A DNA stretch of 64,000 nt from Liolophura sinensis (GCF_032854445.1 NC_088301.1:57362512-57426511), one strand, 5' to 3'; numbered from the stretch's first letter, positions 34,609 through 47,372 are shown. Numbers and translations are program-made. The notes: generated by a model from the letters alone, not told the origin.

Positions 34609-35007
34609 TTATCGGTAGCAGGTGCTTTGCAATTCGCAACTTTACATTTCCATGATTCCCAATCAGATTTTTTTCTGTTCAGATCGGTATCGTAATTATT
34701 CCACACAAGAGTTACCCCACCTCTCGTAGTTGGTATGAATTCAAGTTGTGCTTGCACTGCTGCCATGATGTTACTAATGATTGTCTCGACGTCTGCGATC
34801 GTATTTATTGTGATAAGTGAGTAAAGTTCTGCCAGTGTCACTCTGATGCAAACGGTATTCACCATCAAGACTTCAGTGAGCATTGCGCTTCTACTAAGTT
34901 CACTCAGCCGATGAGTGAGAGACGCTCAGTAGGAACCCATTAGGGGGCGTGCCCCCAACCATCTACAGGATGCCTGTCCGAAAAATCTGAAGTAGGCGAA
35001 ATGAGAC
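34151..35007 (-). mobile_element. Decayed Mutator-like (MULE) DNA transposon with FLYWCH finger and 19-bp TIRs
   Basis: Perfect 19-bp terminal inverted repeats: gtctcatttcgcctacttc at 34151-34169 and its exact complement at 34989-35007. Inside, on the minus strand, a FLYWCH-type zinc finger (about 34741-34605, FIPTTRGGVTLVW ... WKCKVANC) is followed in a different frame by the C-terminal part of a MULE transposase (34608-34117, RTNNNVEGWHHRMN ... HPNLFEFIRIIQRE). FLYWCH plus MULE transposase is a known combination in animal Mutator-like elements. The middle, which would hold the DDE core, is missing, so this is an internally deleted, non-autonomous copy. Extra motif copies sit at 34193-34207 (inverted) and 35019-35038 (direct). 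Confidence 0.8.
34584..34883 (-). pseudogene. FLYWCH zinc-finger fragment of the Mutator-like element
   Basis: A 99-codon minus-strand frame. Its second half fits the FLYWCH pattern: F-x-x-T-x-R-G-G-x-x-L-x-W then W-x-C-x-x-x-x-C. The final histidine is not clearly present, the protein continues CLNFWIM and stops, and the transposase fragment starts in another frame 24 bases earlier. The finger would serve DNA binding in an intact element. Confidence 0.6.
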
Positions 35008-35427
35008 TCATAAAGGTGTGAAGTAGGGCGAAATGAGGCTAAACCGTTTTATAGATGCGCATGCCCCTCCCCCCCCCCCCCCCACCCAACCTCACAATGG
35101 CCAGTGGCATGCTGGCCACTCCAGTTTCTTACACCCACAAAGGTGACCGCCATTGGAAAAGTGGAATATTCTTGAATGCCACATTAAAAAAAGAATAAAT
35201 GTCACAGTCAACACATGCTTCCGCAGAGTGTTGACACGCAGCCTGCTTCGAGGGGGTTGTCTTTATATTCGTCTATCAGTTCATTTAAGAGGATTTCCGC
35301 AGAATTCTTTCAACATCATTTGGTGCCATGTGGCATCCCTTCAACAGGACAGAGATTTGATGAGATTAGCAACTACATGCAGTTATTGTATGTTAATCGG
35401 CTTATTCCTGTAAGTATACCCCTGGTA
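35008..35427. other. Spacer with poly-C tract and SINE remnant
   Basis: Contains a cytosine run at about 35067-35083, and at 35142-35198 a decayed stretch (gaccgccattggaaaagtgg then aatattcttgaatgccacat) matching the 3' part of the SINE at 13637-13856. No gene is seen. Confidence 0.45.
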
Positions 35428-38385
35428 ACGGAAACTTACACCAGTAAATCTGGCGTGTTAACCCTGCAGAATGAGCAACTTCATTGTTATGCATATGCCG
35501 ACTTACACCAGCAAATCTGGCGTATTAACCCTGCAGAATGAGCTATTTCATTGGTATGCATATGCTCACTTACACCAGCAATTCTGGCATATTAACCCTA
35601 CAGAATGAGCTATGCATTGAATCTGGCGTATTAACTTTGCAGAATGAGCAACTTAATTGTCATGCATATGCCGACTTACACTAGCAAATCTGGCGTATTA
35701 ACACCGCAGAATGAGCTATTTCATTGTCCTGCATATACCGACTTACACCAGCAAATCTGGCGTATTAACCTTACAGAATGAGATACTTCATTGTCCTGCA
35801 TATGCGCACTTACACCAGCAAATCTGGCGTATTAACCTTTCAGAATGAGCTACTTCATTGTCCTGCATACGCCGACTTACACCAGCAAATCTGGCATATT
35901 AACACCGCAGAATGAGCTACTTCATTGTCCTGCATACACCGACTTACTCCCGCAATTCTGCCGTATTAACTTTACAGAATGAGCTACATCATTGTCCCTA
36001 CATGTGCCGACTTACACCAGAAATTCTGGCGTGTTAACCCTACAGAATGAGATACTTCATTGCCCTGCATATGCCAACTTACTTCAGCAATTCTGGCGTA
36101 TTAACCTATTTCATTGTCCTGCATATGCCAACTTACTCCAGAAATTCTGGCATATTAACCCTACAGAATGAGCTACTTCATTGTCCTGTATACGCCGACT
36201 TACTTCAGCAATTCTGGCGAATTAACCTTACAGAATGAGATACTTCATTGTCCTGCATATGCCGACTTACACCAGCAAATCTGGCGTATTAACCCTGCAG
36301 AATGAGCTATTTCATTGTCCTGCATATGCCAACTTACACCAGCAATTCTGGCATATTAACCCTACAGAATGAGCTACTTCATTGTCATGCATATGCCGAC
36401 TTACACCAGCAAATCTGGCGTATTAACCCCACAGAATGAGCCATTTCATTGTCACGCATATGTGCACTTACACCAGAAATTCTATCATATTAACCCTACA
36501 GAATGAGATACTTCATTTTCCTGCATGTACCAAATTACACCAGCAAATCTGGCGTATTAACCCTGCAGAATGAGCTACTTCAATGTCCTGCATATGCCAA
36601 CTTACACCAGCAAATCTGGCATATTAACCTTTACAGAATAAGATACTTCATTGTCACGCATATGCCAACTTACACCAGCAATTCTGGCATATTAACCCTA
36701 CAGAATGAGCTACTTCATTGTCCTGCATATGCCAACTTACACCAGCAAATCTGGCGTATTAACCCTACAGAATGAGCTACTTCATTGTCATGCATATGCC
36801 AGCTTACACCAGCAAATCTGGCGTGTTAACCCCACAGAATGAGCTACTTCATTGTCCTGCATATGCCAACTTACACCAGCAAATCTGGCGTGTTAACCCC
36901 ACAGAATGAGCTATTTCATTGTCCTGCATATGCGCACTTACACCAGCAAATCTGGCATATTAACCCTACAGAATGAGCTACTTCATTGTCATGCATATGC
37001 CGACGTACACCAGCAAATCTGGCGTATTAACCCCACAGAATGAGCTACATAATTGTCATGTATATGCCAACTTACACCAGAAAATCTGGAGTATTAACCC
37101 CTCAGATTGAGCTACTTCATTGTCACACATATGCACCCTTACACCAGCAATTCTGGCATATTAACCCTACAGAATGAGCTATATCATTGTCCTGCATATG
37201 CCAACTTACACCAGCAAATCTGGCGTGTTAACCCTGCAGAATGAGCCATTTCATTGTCACGCAAAATTGCACTTACACCAGCAAATCTGGCATGTTAACC
37301 CTACAGAATGAGCTACTTCATCGTCCTGCATATGCCGACTTACACCAGCGAATCTGGCGTGTTAACCCTGCAGAATGAGCTAATTCACTGTCACGCATAT
37401 GCGCACTGACACTAGCAATTCTGGCATGTTAACCCTACAGAATGAGCTACTTCAATGTCCTGCATATGCCGACTTACACCAGCAAATCTGGCGTATTAAC
37501 CCTGCAGAATGAGCTATTTCATTGGTATGCATATGCTCACTTACACCAGAAATTCTGGCATATTAACCCTACAGAATGACCTATGCATTGAATCTGGCGT
37601 ATTAACTTTGCAGAATGAGCTATTTCACTGGTATGCATATGCAGACTTACACCAGCAAATCTGGCGTATTAACCTTTCAGAATGAGATACTTCATTGCCC
37701 TGCATACGCCGACTTACACCAGCAAACCTGGCGTATTAACCCTACAGAATGAGATACTTCATTGTCCTGCATATGCCGACTTACACCAGCAAATCTGGCA
37801 TATTAACCCTACAGAATGAGCTACTTCATTGTCCTGCATACGCAGACTTACTCGAGCAATTCTGGCGTATTAACCTTACAGAATGAGCTACTTCATTGTC
37901 CTGCATTTGCCAACTTACACCAGCAAATCTGGCGTATTAACCTCACAGAATGAGCTATTTCATTGTCCTGCATATGCCAACTTACTCCAGCAATTCTGGC
38001 GTATTAACCCTACAGAATGAGCTACTTCATTGTCACGCATATGCCAACTTACACCAGCAAATCTGGCATATTAACCCTACAGAATGAGCTACTTCATTGT
38101 CACGCATATGCCAACTTACACAGCAAATCTGGCGTATTTACCCCGCAGAATGAGCTACTTCAATGTCCTGCATATGCCGACTTACACCAGCAAATCTGGC
38201 GTATTAACCCTACAGAATGAGCTACTTCAATGTCCTGCATATGCCGACATACACCAGCAAATCTGGCGTATTAACCCTACAGAATGAGATACTTCATTGT
38301 CACGCATATGCGCACTTACACCAGCAAATCTGGCGTATTAACCCCGCAGAATGAGCTATTTCATTGTCATACATATGCCGGCTGT
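35428..38385. repeat. Minisatellite/satellite, 67-bp unit, about 44 copies
   Basis: The unit is gacttacaccagcaaatctg followed by gcgtattaaccctgcagaat, gagctatttcattgtcctgc and atatgcc. The 67-bp period is exact where checked (35741 to 35808). Two variants often alternate: caaatctggcgtattaaccctgc and caattctggcatattaacccta, implying a 134-bp higher-order unit. A truncated unit (gctatgcattgaatctggcg) occurs at 35611 and 37582, 1,971 bp apart in matching surroundings, marking a large internal duplication. Most units contain the palindrome GCATATGC. No coding role is apparent, as 67 is not a multiple of three. Confidence 0.96.
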
Positions 38386-39034
38386 TCCAGAAATAAACGT
38401 TAAGAAACGCAGTTTCTCATACACCAGCGTCCATGCACGCCAACTGGGTATAACCGCGAAGTCATACCTGGACTAAGTTATTCCTCCATTATTATGCAAC
38501 CCTCTTGAAAATAACTAGGGTATGTAGCAAACGTCTTTTCTGTGGATCCATGAATTGGTGAGTCTGATTTGCCTATATCTCCCCAGAGGAGAGTCACGAA
38601 ACTCAGGATTACGCTGTGTCCACGTGAGACCTGATATCAAATTCGAAAATCAGTTACATTCCTGCCATATGTTTTAGTGACACCCATTTGTTGCATTTGA
38701 TTTCCCTGCTATACTTACTCCAAACATTTTATGTGTATTAGAAACCAGCCAGATCCGTATATAAGTTTTGCGTAATTAATGACCTCCTGTAATTTCAGTG
38801 TTTGTTGGTTCCGGTACAATAATAATAATGAGTAATTATAAATCATGCACAAATAATATCCAAAGAGTGCAAAAAACTACAGCTTTAATATGAAATGGCT
38901 TCCGGAAGAGCAGAAAGTTGGTACATTGGTGATTGGTCATGTGAAATCATCTGTAAATGGTTGTCAACACTGCGTATGTTGGCTTCTATGCTTGCAAAAT
39001 TTTACTTTGCCATGTATTAGATACCAGTAGTTTC
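38386..39034. other. Intergenic, nothing recognised
   Basis: Flank of the 67-bp array, without a supported gene or repeat. Confidence 0.4.
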
Positions 39035-39300
39035 TTTTCCCAACCAGCTTATGCTAGCTTTCTCTACGGTCGGACGTGCATGGTAAGATCTGTGCGTCAT
39101 CACCATCCTTCGGATGGTCGAGCTCTTTTCACGCATCTGTAATACTGGAGCATAGACTGTAATGCATCGTAATAAGGCGACCGTGGGTTTCCCACTGCAG
39201 GCTCTATATCCGATATCTTCCCTTCATGATGTTGGTCGACGTCGTACTATATAAGTGAGGCCCAATTCTTTAGTATCACATAGAACACCAGTCAAAGAAA
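39035..39300 (+). mobile_element. Highly decayed SINE copy
   Basis: Contains the same order of landmarks as the SINE at 13637-13856 with many changes: accatccttcggatggtcga, gtgggtttcccactgcaggc, tcatgatgttggtcgacgtc, ctatataagtgaggcccaat, and the end cacatagaacaccagtcaaa. The middle holds an insertion or duplication. An older member of the family. Confidence 0.5.
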
Positions 39301-40545
39301 CTTAAGGTATGTAAGCCTGCCTGTCCCTTCGTTTTTCCATGTATTAGATTAAGATGTATTAGATCTATCATATAACCACATTAAATTTTTCATTAGCTCG
39401 GCAACACTATTTAGGAATAGTTCTCATAAGTGTATTAAAAGCCGAATAGTGTAGGCCTATATATATATATATATATATAAAGACTTGTTCTTGAATGACT
39501 TCATGCCTTTGTTTGTCTTACTGAATGCCTATATATAAACAGTGGGTGAACCGTCGGAACCATCCATTCCTCTTGTGGACGAATGAGCTTCAATAAAAGC
39601 TGACAGCTTAAATAAATCGGTGCATGGCCAAGAGAAAATCGCCATCATTCTCCTAGCGTTGCTATGGAAACAAGGTCCGGACTGGAAGTGGAGATGCGCT
39701 GCTGGATAGCGTTTGTGAGAAGGATCTGAGTTCAGGCGAGCTAGCCGATCGTCAGGCCGTGTGTCTGTTGTCTGTGGAGTAGGCCTAGTGGTGCTCCCTG
39801 TACGGAGCAGCGCTAACTGGTACATGCATCCAGTCCAGACTGACTCAGACTGCAGCAGGCCTACAAATTTACAGCCTACTAAAACTCTCCTATGTACGGG
39901 AGGAGAACAGATCAGGCTGTTTGCTCGCAGATTCATCATACCCACAGTCTGGGAAATCCACACAGATAACAGGTCATAAGCGAAATTTGCTGTTTTTTGT
40001 GAAGACAAAGGCCAGAGGTCTCTTAATGACTGATTTGAGGGGCCGTCTTACATGCTTGGGTAGCCCCGTGCTACGTCCGAGTGCCTTAGCCAGTAGAGGC
40101 TGCGCGATTGTTTACATGTAAGCAGTGAACGAGCACCAACCCCACGGGGACAAGCGGAACAGATCTTGCACCCAGAGCTGATGGTGCCGACCACGCCTGT
40201 CCCTATGGATCAGGTAAATCCTTTGTTTGTGCACAGTATAGATATACAAACTGTTGTAACAACTAAGTCTTTCTAATATGTGTTGACGCTGTACAGCGAC
40301 GTTTGACCGATCATTGACAGCCGTTGCTATACGGCACGTGCATGGGATTTCTAGCTCCGGTGTAGATACCGAGATGGCCAGAGTTAGTGTAGGCCTACAG
40401 GTACAGACGGGCGCATGAATATAGCTACAGTGCAGTCTACAGCTGTCAGTCTCGTCCAGTCTCAATCCTAGACTAGCTGTGAATGCATGTATGCGCCCAT
40501 CTCGAATTGTCCTAACCACCACATGACATAAGTTCTGTATGCCCA

Positions 40546-40551
<6 letters not shown>
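39301..40551. other. Intergenic, no gene recognised
   Basis: A minus-strand 159-codon frame (40008-39529) and a 144-codon frame (40546-40112) are open, but neither shows a recognisable domain or a splice context that I can support. The region is somewhat richer in GC and CpG than its surroundings, so an unseen promoter or exon is possible. A short TA run lies at about 39459-39478. Confidence 0.3.

Positions 40552-40605
<54 letters not shown>
40552..40605. repeat. (TA)n microsatellite, about 27 repeats
   Basis: An uninterrupted alternating TA run. A (TG)9 run is also present at about 40993-41010. Confidence 0.97.
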
Positions 40606-40608
<3 letters not shown>

Positions 40609-42269
40609 CTATATATATTGTATTATACCCCCGTCTATGTTACATTTTATGGGACCTCTTTCCATCAGTACGTTGTAACAGTAAACAATCCAGTGCCTAT
40701 GTTCATAATCATGGCACAGTGTTTAATTTTATGTCTGCTTACAGTCTGTCACACACGGCATATTCATAACAAAACAGGTCTGTTGTATTTATTAGCGTTT
40801 CATTAATTCTGAGCAACTTTTGGCCATGCATTTGTATGCTGTGGTGTATACTCTCCTAAATATACACCTCACCTGTACAGGGACTGGTGTGTGTTAGGAG
40901 GTGCACCTGAATTGTGGCACTTAATGTCTCAAATCAGGGCCGGTATATATATATGGTCAAGATGAGCCTATAAAGACACACTTAATTTCTTCTGTGTGTG
41001 TGTGTGTGTGTACATGTTTATATACATATACAGAAGTGTTCATTTAAAGGTGAGCTTTGAACAGCCAGTGAACAGCTCTCAGTGCCAGTACCAGTGACGT
41101 TCTCTACCGTTTCTAAAATTTACAATAACCATCACAAATCGCAGACGATAATGTTTATCCTGATCTACTGTGGATATATGTGTACCAGTACGCATTAACC
41201 GACACTGTTCTTCAGTATGGCCTTAATTTTTTTCCCGTGCAGTGCATTTGAAGGAATATATCCCTACGCACAGAGAACACTTTACTGTTCGTTAAGTAAA
41301 GGAATTCCATGATCTCATGCATATGAATTGAGGATATGAATGAGTTTCTACACACACGAAAGGTTTGATAAAAAAAAAAACTTTAGGACTGGACTACACA
41401 ATGCCATTTCCCCCCATTATCGAAACTGAGGATAGAAGCAAAGTTATTTTTATCGCATTGTTGCCGCCATGTAATGCTAAGACACTATTCCCGAGCCATG
41501 TGATGATATTGCTGTGTTCCTTTGCCTTGTGATGATGCTGTCAGTTGAGTGGGATTGGACGGTCCCCTGGGAACATCATTAAACTGTCAAATGCAGACAA
41601 ATTGCGAAGAATGGAATTCGGGGATTTGGTCTATAGTTATCGAATCTGCACTTACCGCGAAAATCCTACCATTTATTCCAGCTGTGCTATAGCCGTCGCC
41701 GCGGGGGACTCTACCGTGTCACGCAACTGTGGAGAATGTATAGGTATATATGAAATATCACGCTCAATTTTAGATCAACCCAGTATGGTACGGGCGTTCT
41801 CGATATACCATTTATCTCCCAAAATCAATTTTCATGGAGTTTAACTTACACAAAGGCTTTTTCTGTGAAAATCTCAACACGTTGTTAAACGGTATGATAA
41901 AATGCGTTGAAGCCATTCTCGGTACGGAAGAGAACTTTTATGTAAGCTGTGCTGTAACGGAAATAATATCGAGAGAATAAAGCTCACTGTCGGCAGAAAA
42001 CTGAGCAAACACTAACTGAATAAGGTGAGTCGTTATTGCTAAGGATATCTGCCCATACCATGAGAGCGAGGCGCACATGGTTCTGTTTTTGTTGTTGTAG
42101 TAGATATGCGAACAGCAGGCATAGTTATAGATATATCGTCCTGGCCTTTATGTAAATCGACCTGTTTAATAAGTGAACTAGGTATGGACATTCCGTCAGG
42201 ATCCACCTACTGCATCATATAGTTACTCTACGCGTCTTCTCCTAATGTATTTAATGCTTTATAATTACT
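40606..42269. other. Intergenic, no gene recognised
   Basis: Only short open frames (up to about 99 codons, 41545-41844) without recognisable domains, plus the (TG) run noted above. Confidence 0.35.
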
Positions 42270-42988
42270 GCATCAGTCGTAGGCCACCCTACAGAACAGT
42301 GTGTCTACATCATTACAGTTAGCTAGCCAACTTCATCAGTCCTGGACTACTCTATAACATAATGTGTCTACGTCACCCGTGTCTGCCAACTTCATCAGTC
42401 CTAGGCAACTCTAAAAAGATTATGTGTACGCCATCAGTGTCTGCCAACTTCATCAGTCGTAGATTACTTTAAAAAGAGAATGTGTACGCCATCAGTGTCT
42501 GCCAACTTCATCAGTCGTAGATTACTTTAAAAAGAGAATGTGTACGCCATCAGTGTCTGCCAACTTCATCAGTCCTAGATTACTCTAAAAAGAGAATGTG
42601 TAAGCCATCAGTGTCTGCCAACATCATCAGTCGTAGATTACTTTAAAAAGAGAATGTGTACGCCATCAGTGTCTGCCAACATCATCAGTCCTAGATTACT
42701 CTATAAGAGAATGTGTCTACGTCATCAGTGTCTGCCAACATCATCAGTCCTAGATTACTCTATAAGAGAATGTGTCTACGTCATCAGTGTCTGCCAACTT
42801 CATCAGCCCTAGACTACTCTATAAGAGAATGTGTCTACGTTATCAGTGTCTGCCAACTTCATTAGCGGTAGACTACTCTATAAGAGAATGTGTCTACGTC
42901 ATCAGTGTCTGCCAACTTCATCAGTCCTTGACTACTTTATAAGAAGATGTGTCTACGTCATCAGTGCCTGCTAACTTCATTAGCCATT
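42270..42988. repeat. Minisatellite, 58/59-bp unit, about 12 copies
   Basis: The unit is gtgtctacgtcatcagtgtc followed by tgccaacttcatcagtccta and gattactctataagagaat. Two subfamilies form runs: gtgtacgcc...taaaaagagaat (58 bp, first half) and gtgtctacg...ctataagagaat (59 bp, second half). The block arrangement points to local expansion rather than mixing. Confidence 0.95.
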
Positions 42989-43320
42989 TTATCTTTACTC
43001 GACGTCTGCGTTCTCAGATTAACCATTCCAAAGGAAGTATAATCAACACCTGCCATAGCTTTAGGCAGTGTAATCCTCATTTGACTACTGTTTCAATGAA
43101 GTAAAACCCAAAGCATATATACATACATACTATGTCAGTATCGGTAGAATATGGTGCCGACTCCATATGTGAGTTTGAAGACTTCTTCATTGGTATATGT
43201 AATCAGGCCTTAGCGTTCACTACGTCGTGGCAAAATATTATATCGCGAGAGATTCTGCTGTAATAAATCAGTTTTTGTGGCAATACTTTTGAATTGCACA
43301 GATCTATATACAGCCTCCAT
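42989..43320. other. Spacer, nothing recognised
   Basis: Short unique stretch after the 58/59-bp array. Confidence 0.35.
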
Positions 43321-43625
43321 TATTATTGGGAATTTGGGACGGAGGCTGTGTATTATTTTGTCGACAACATCAAGAGGCCTTTGGACGATCTGATCGATGA
43401 AAACCTGTCGAGTCTGTTTCTGCGTTGGATCAGTCTGGCAGTACTAGTACAACGGCTATACTTCTCTATCGGAAGACTGTGTTTGCTGGGTTTGGTCGAC
43501 AACAAATGAAGGGTATGTGTGTTGGGCATGGAGACGTCACTACAGTTTTTCTGCCGCCAACCAGTGCTTTTTGTCAAAAGCACAAGCACCAACATTGGCT
43601 GATAGGGATGAACCAGTTCCATTGA
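43321..43625 (+). pseudogene. Possible PP2C-like phosphatase relic (weak)
   Basis: One + frame encodes KPVESVSALDQSGSTSTTAI, with LLYRKTVFAGF next. This resembles the PP2C (PPM-family) segment in which G-S-T-A precedes a beta strand and the V-A-N-V-G-D-S-R motif, but the GDSR part is not intact. Just upstream, in another frame, RPLDDLIDENLSSL could be the preceding helix. No splice sites or start are evident and the frames disagree, so if real it is a degraded fragment. I am unsure. Confidence 0.22.
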
Positions 43626-46600
43626 TACAGGGTGAATTAAAGTAAGAGAAAGCCACTGTGGTAAACCGAAAGGCAATTCGAACGAACAGATCTCAAAGGT
43701 TTTTGATCGGATTCGAACGTTCAGGAAAACTGCCATCTGTTCCGCGCATCTGGTCTTCTGTTATCCTACATTGAGCTGGAGTGTAAATGTAGTCAGGGTT
43801 AGCGATAACAGGTCAGTGTTAGGGATGGTAACAGGTAACGTATGGCAACTCGTTAAAATTATTATTGCCTTATTTCCGCATAGTGAAATGCAGTACAACA
43901 GGAAACAAATAGTAGTATATGCTTGTGCCTTGGGTAGCGTATTTGTATTGATTTTCTATCCATTGCAGGGCAGTGTGAAATTGAGCTATTTAGTTGAGTT
44001 GCTCAGATGTAATCTTGTTAAATATTTATTATACGGCATAGTTATTAAAAACGTTTCCTCAGCCATAACATGAACATGAATATTTAATTGAATTTTTGAA
44101 AACAACCTTAATATTCTGTCTATAACCACGTGTTATTGTAAAAGTCAATGTTACCAATATAATGCTGGTGAATGCTCGTTCTGATTTGTGGGCTGCTACA
44201 ATCACAATCCAGGTTAATGCTTAACGTGCAGGATTGCCAAAATGGTGTCGTGTGGAATGAACAGGGGAATAGTGGTCATGCTCCACTGTGCCCGTGTTGG
44301 GTGCCCCTGAGGGCTGTCAAGATGGCTCTACATACTGGTATGTAAGGGCTGTCAAGATGCCTGTACATACTGGTATGTAAGGGCTGTCAAGATTGCAGTT
44401 CCTCTAAATTTTGCGTGACGACATAATGTGTACATACACGGCCATCTATGCTGCTATCGACATAAGACATTGCATGGTGAAGTGAGAAACTATTAACCCT
44501 CACAACATTCTCATTGGTCAGCGCGAAGTGCCGCCGAGTGCATGGGATGTCCACTTTCCCCATTCCTCATGTAAAATGAATGAGAGTTTCTCCTGTAACG
44601 TGCAGTTGTAGACTGATGAATGCACGGAATTCTCCTTAGGAGCAGGCCTTGTCATTTGTGTCTGATCAGCACTTCCCCGTGTGTATCCTCATCCTTTTTG
44701 GCCCCGACCTCGTTTGCTTTGCAGATCTAATTTAGTTAAATATAGAGCTAATGGTGGATCGAAGAAGTCTTATTTGTAACCAGATGCGTTGCATGCCTAT
44801 ACATCCTCTGGCTATATAGCGGGCGAGGATAAATCAGAAACATCAGACTGCACAAAGCTGCAGCCTCAAAGACATGATGTGAAGTGCGGTAAGATGTTTA
44901 TTTTACCATGAATGTAAGTACCATGAATATACGAAGGAATTGATAACTATGGCTGAACTCCACATCTGCAGTAATACAGCCTTAAGGTAGAGATAGGTTT
45001 ACATATGTGCATAAAGCAAGACTTACTGAAAAATAACACATTCGTTATCTGTCAAGATATTTTCAAAAGTGCTTGTTGACTAGTGAACTTCTAGAGTCCA
45101 TGGGGCGGTATAAGCATGTATGTTGCCGTATGAAAACTATTTAAGTGATTAACTTGTTAAGCAGAAATGCACAAACCATCAAGATCGGTCGGCGCAGGAC
45201 AAAAACCTAGGCTGCCTCTACTGAACAACATAATTCTGGTGCATGGCTTAGAAGATTTGCGCAAGCTTTTGACACGAATACGTCGGGTAAGATTATGATT
45301 GAATTATGACTTCCATCATGATCCGCTATACATGTATCGCCCGTATCAGAAGCCTTCTTGTATGTGGCTTTGTACATCGTCATATTAAGGCTGTACATAT
45401 GTAGTTATCGGCTTCTTTAGTCGGTTTTTATGGTCACTTTTGTTCTGTTGTGGTCTTTGACAAAACTTTATATTATTCTGATGGCACAAACCTGAAGGGG
45501 ACATGTATTGCTTTTTATAACAATACTTCTACAATGCTTGGTTTTTCCTCATTAACTGGACTGATGCTGTGTAAACGAACTGCACGTTGTACATGTAAAT
45601 GTGTAACAGGGCATGATTTCTACGGCCCACTCGGACGTTTACTTATAGGAAAACACTCCTCGATATGCATAAGCCCAGTAACTACATGCGTGATCTTCCA
45701 TGTCAGTACATGTAACTGGCAGTATGGTTATGTTTTATTACCGTGCATCAAAGAATGTTGTCAGCAATTACCATGGCTGCACATCGTCACCATTATATCA
45801 TTAGTACTGCTTCATATTAGGGATATATGTGTGCAACAAACTGCTTAGTTATGCACATATTTGCCCATAAAGAGCATTCCTGTTTTGTTTTTGTTTTTTT
45901 GTTTTTTTTTTACATTGGTTACGTGTAGAGCTACAGACTTGATGCAATATTGATGGCTCCAATCAGAAGTGTTAAACAGTTCTCTTTCCAGAGGCTTATT
46001 GGCGTAAAGCTTAGAAAAGTCCTGTAGAATGTATCGGGATTATTATCATAGCATATGATGATGGATAGGCCGATCGATGCAACACTAGGCCTCCGTCAGC
46101 TCTGCCTCACACGTGGTTCAGTGCCTGCCATTTGATCTAGATAAGTACGTGGTCTTTGAATAACTTTACAGGATTTGGTCCACACAATGTATCTGTAACT
46201 AGTAGTACGAATTACGATGGCGCCTACTTTATAACAACCCAGTTTTGAGAGAAGTTTGATCTGGATATGTACAAGACGATGAAAGGTACCATCTGGAAAA
46301 CGTCGGTTGTGCGATTACACACGATTTCCCGACCTTTGTCTTCAACTCTATTAACACATATTTGCAAGCGGAGTTCTTGGCTACATCGAAATTCGTTCCT
46401 GCACAATCATCAACCAAATAAAATATATACATTGGACTCATTCATTGTGTATGAAGCTTGTCGGGTCCAAGTGCCTAAAGGCACTGGTCTTCAATTCCAA
46501 GGACTCATGGAGTACATGTGCAATGCCCGGTCTTTGGACAGGGAATTTGTACATGCTACCACTTTCCACTAGCTATTGTTTGGTGTTCTTTTGGGGCATC

Positions 46601-46739
46601 GGTGACAATAAGCGGTCACTCGGGGGACAGCTTTAAAGAACAAAGTTGTCTTATAGCAACTTTAACAATGATGGCGCAAAGTATAACTGCTCTCTCAGCA
46701 ACGGTTGATTAATGTGTGACATACGGTTAGCAAAGATAG
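43626..46739. other. Intergenic, no gene recognised
   Basis: Open frames up to 132 codons (45450-45848) have no recognised domain. A short tandem repeat of about 38 bp, in nearly three copies (gggctgtcaagatg, tctacatactggtatgtaa), lies at 44311-44396. Confidence 0.35.
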
Positions 46740-47372
46740 TGGTTTAGGTCCATGTTCAGCTTAACCATGATATCACACATGTAATGTATTAGTTTCATGA
46801 TCGGCCTTAACCATGATATCACTCGTGCAATGTATTAATTTCATCATTGACCTTAACCATGATATCAGGTTAGGTTCATCATCTGCCGTAACCATGACAT
46901 CACTCATATAATGTATTACGTTGATCATCGGCCCTAACCATGATATTACTCATTAAATGTATAAGGTTCATCATCGGTCTTAACCATGATATCACACATG
47001 TAATGTATATGGTTCATCATCGGCCTTAACCATGATATCACACGTGTAATGCATAGGTTCGTTATCAACTTTAACCGTGATATCGCACGTGTAATGTATT
47101 AGGTTCATCATCGGCCTTAACCATGATATCACACGTGTGATGCATTAGGACCATCATCAGCTCTAACCGAGAAATCACACGCCTAATGCATATGTGCCTT
47201 AACTGTGATATCACACGTGTGTTGCGTTATATTCATCATCGGCCCTAACCATGATATCACACATGTATTGGGTTCGTCACCAGCTTTAACCATGATATCC
47301 CGCGAGTGATGCATAGTTCATCATCAGCACTAACCGTGTTATCACACATGTAATGCATTAGGTTCCATTTCA
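46740..47372. repeat. Minisatellite, about 46-bp unit with two palindromes, about 13 copies
   Basis: The unit is aggttcatcatcggccttaa followed by ccatgatatcacacgtgtaa and tgtatt. Most copies contain GATATC and either ACACGTGT or ACACATGT. Copies are fairly diverged with indels, so the array looks older than the 67-bp one. Confidence 0.92.

Noticed and set aside
39529-40008. 159-codon minus-strand frame as a gene
   Set aside because: No domain, no conserved motif and no splice context. Kept only as a note on the intergenic entry.
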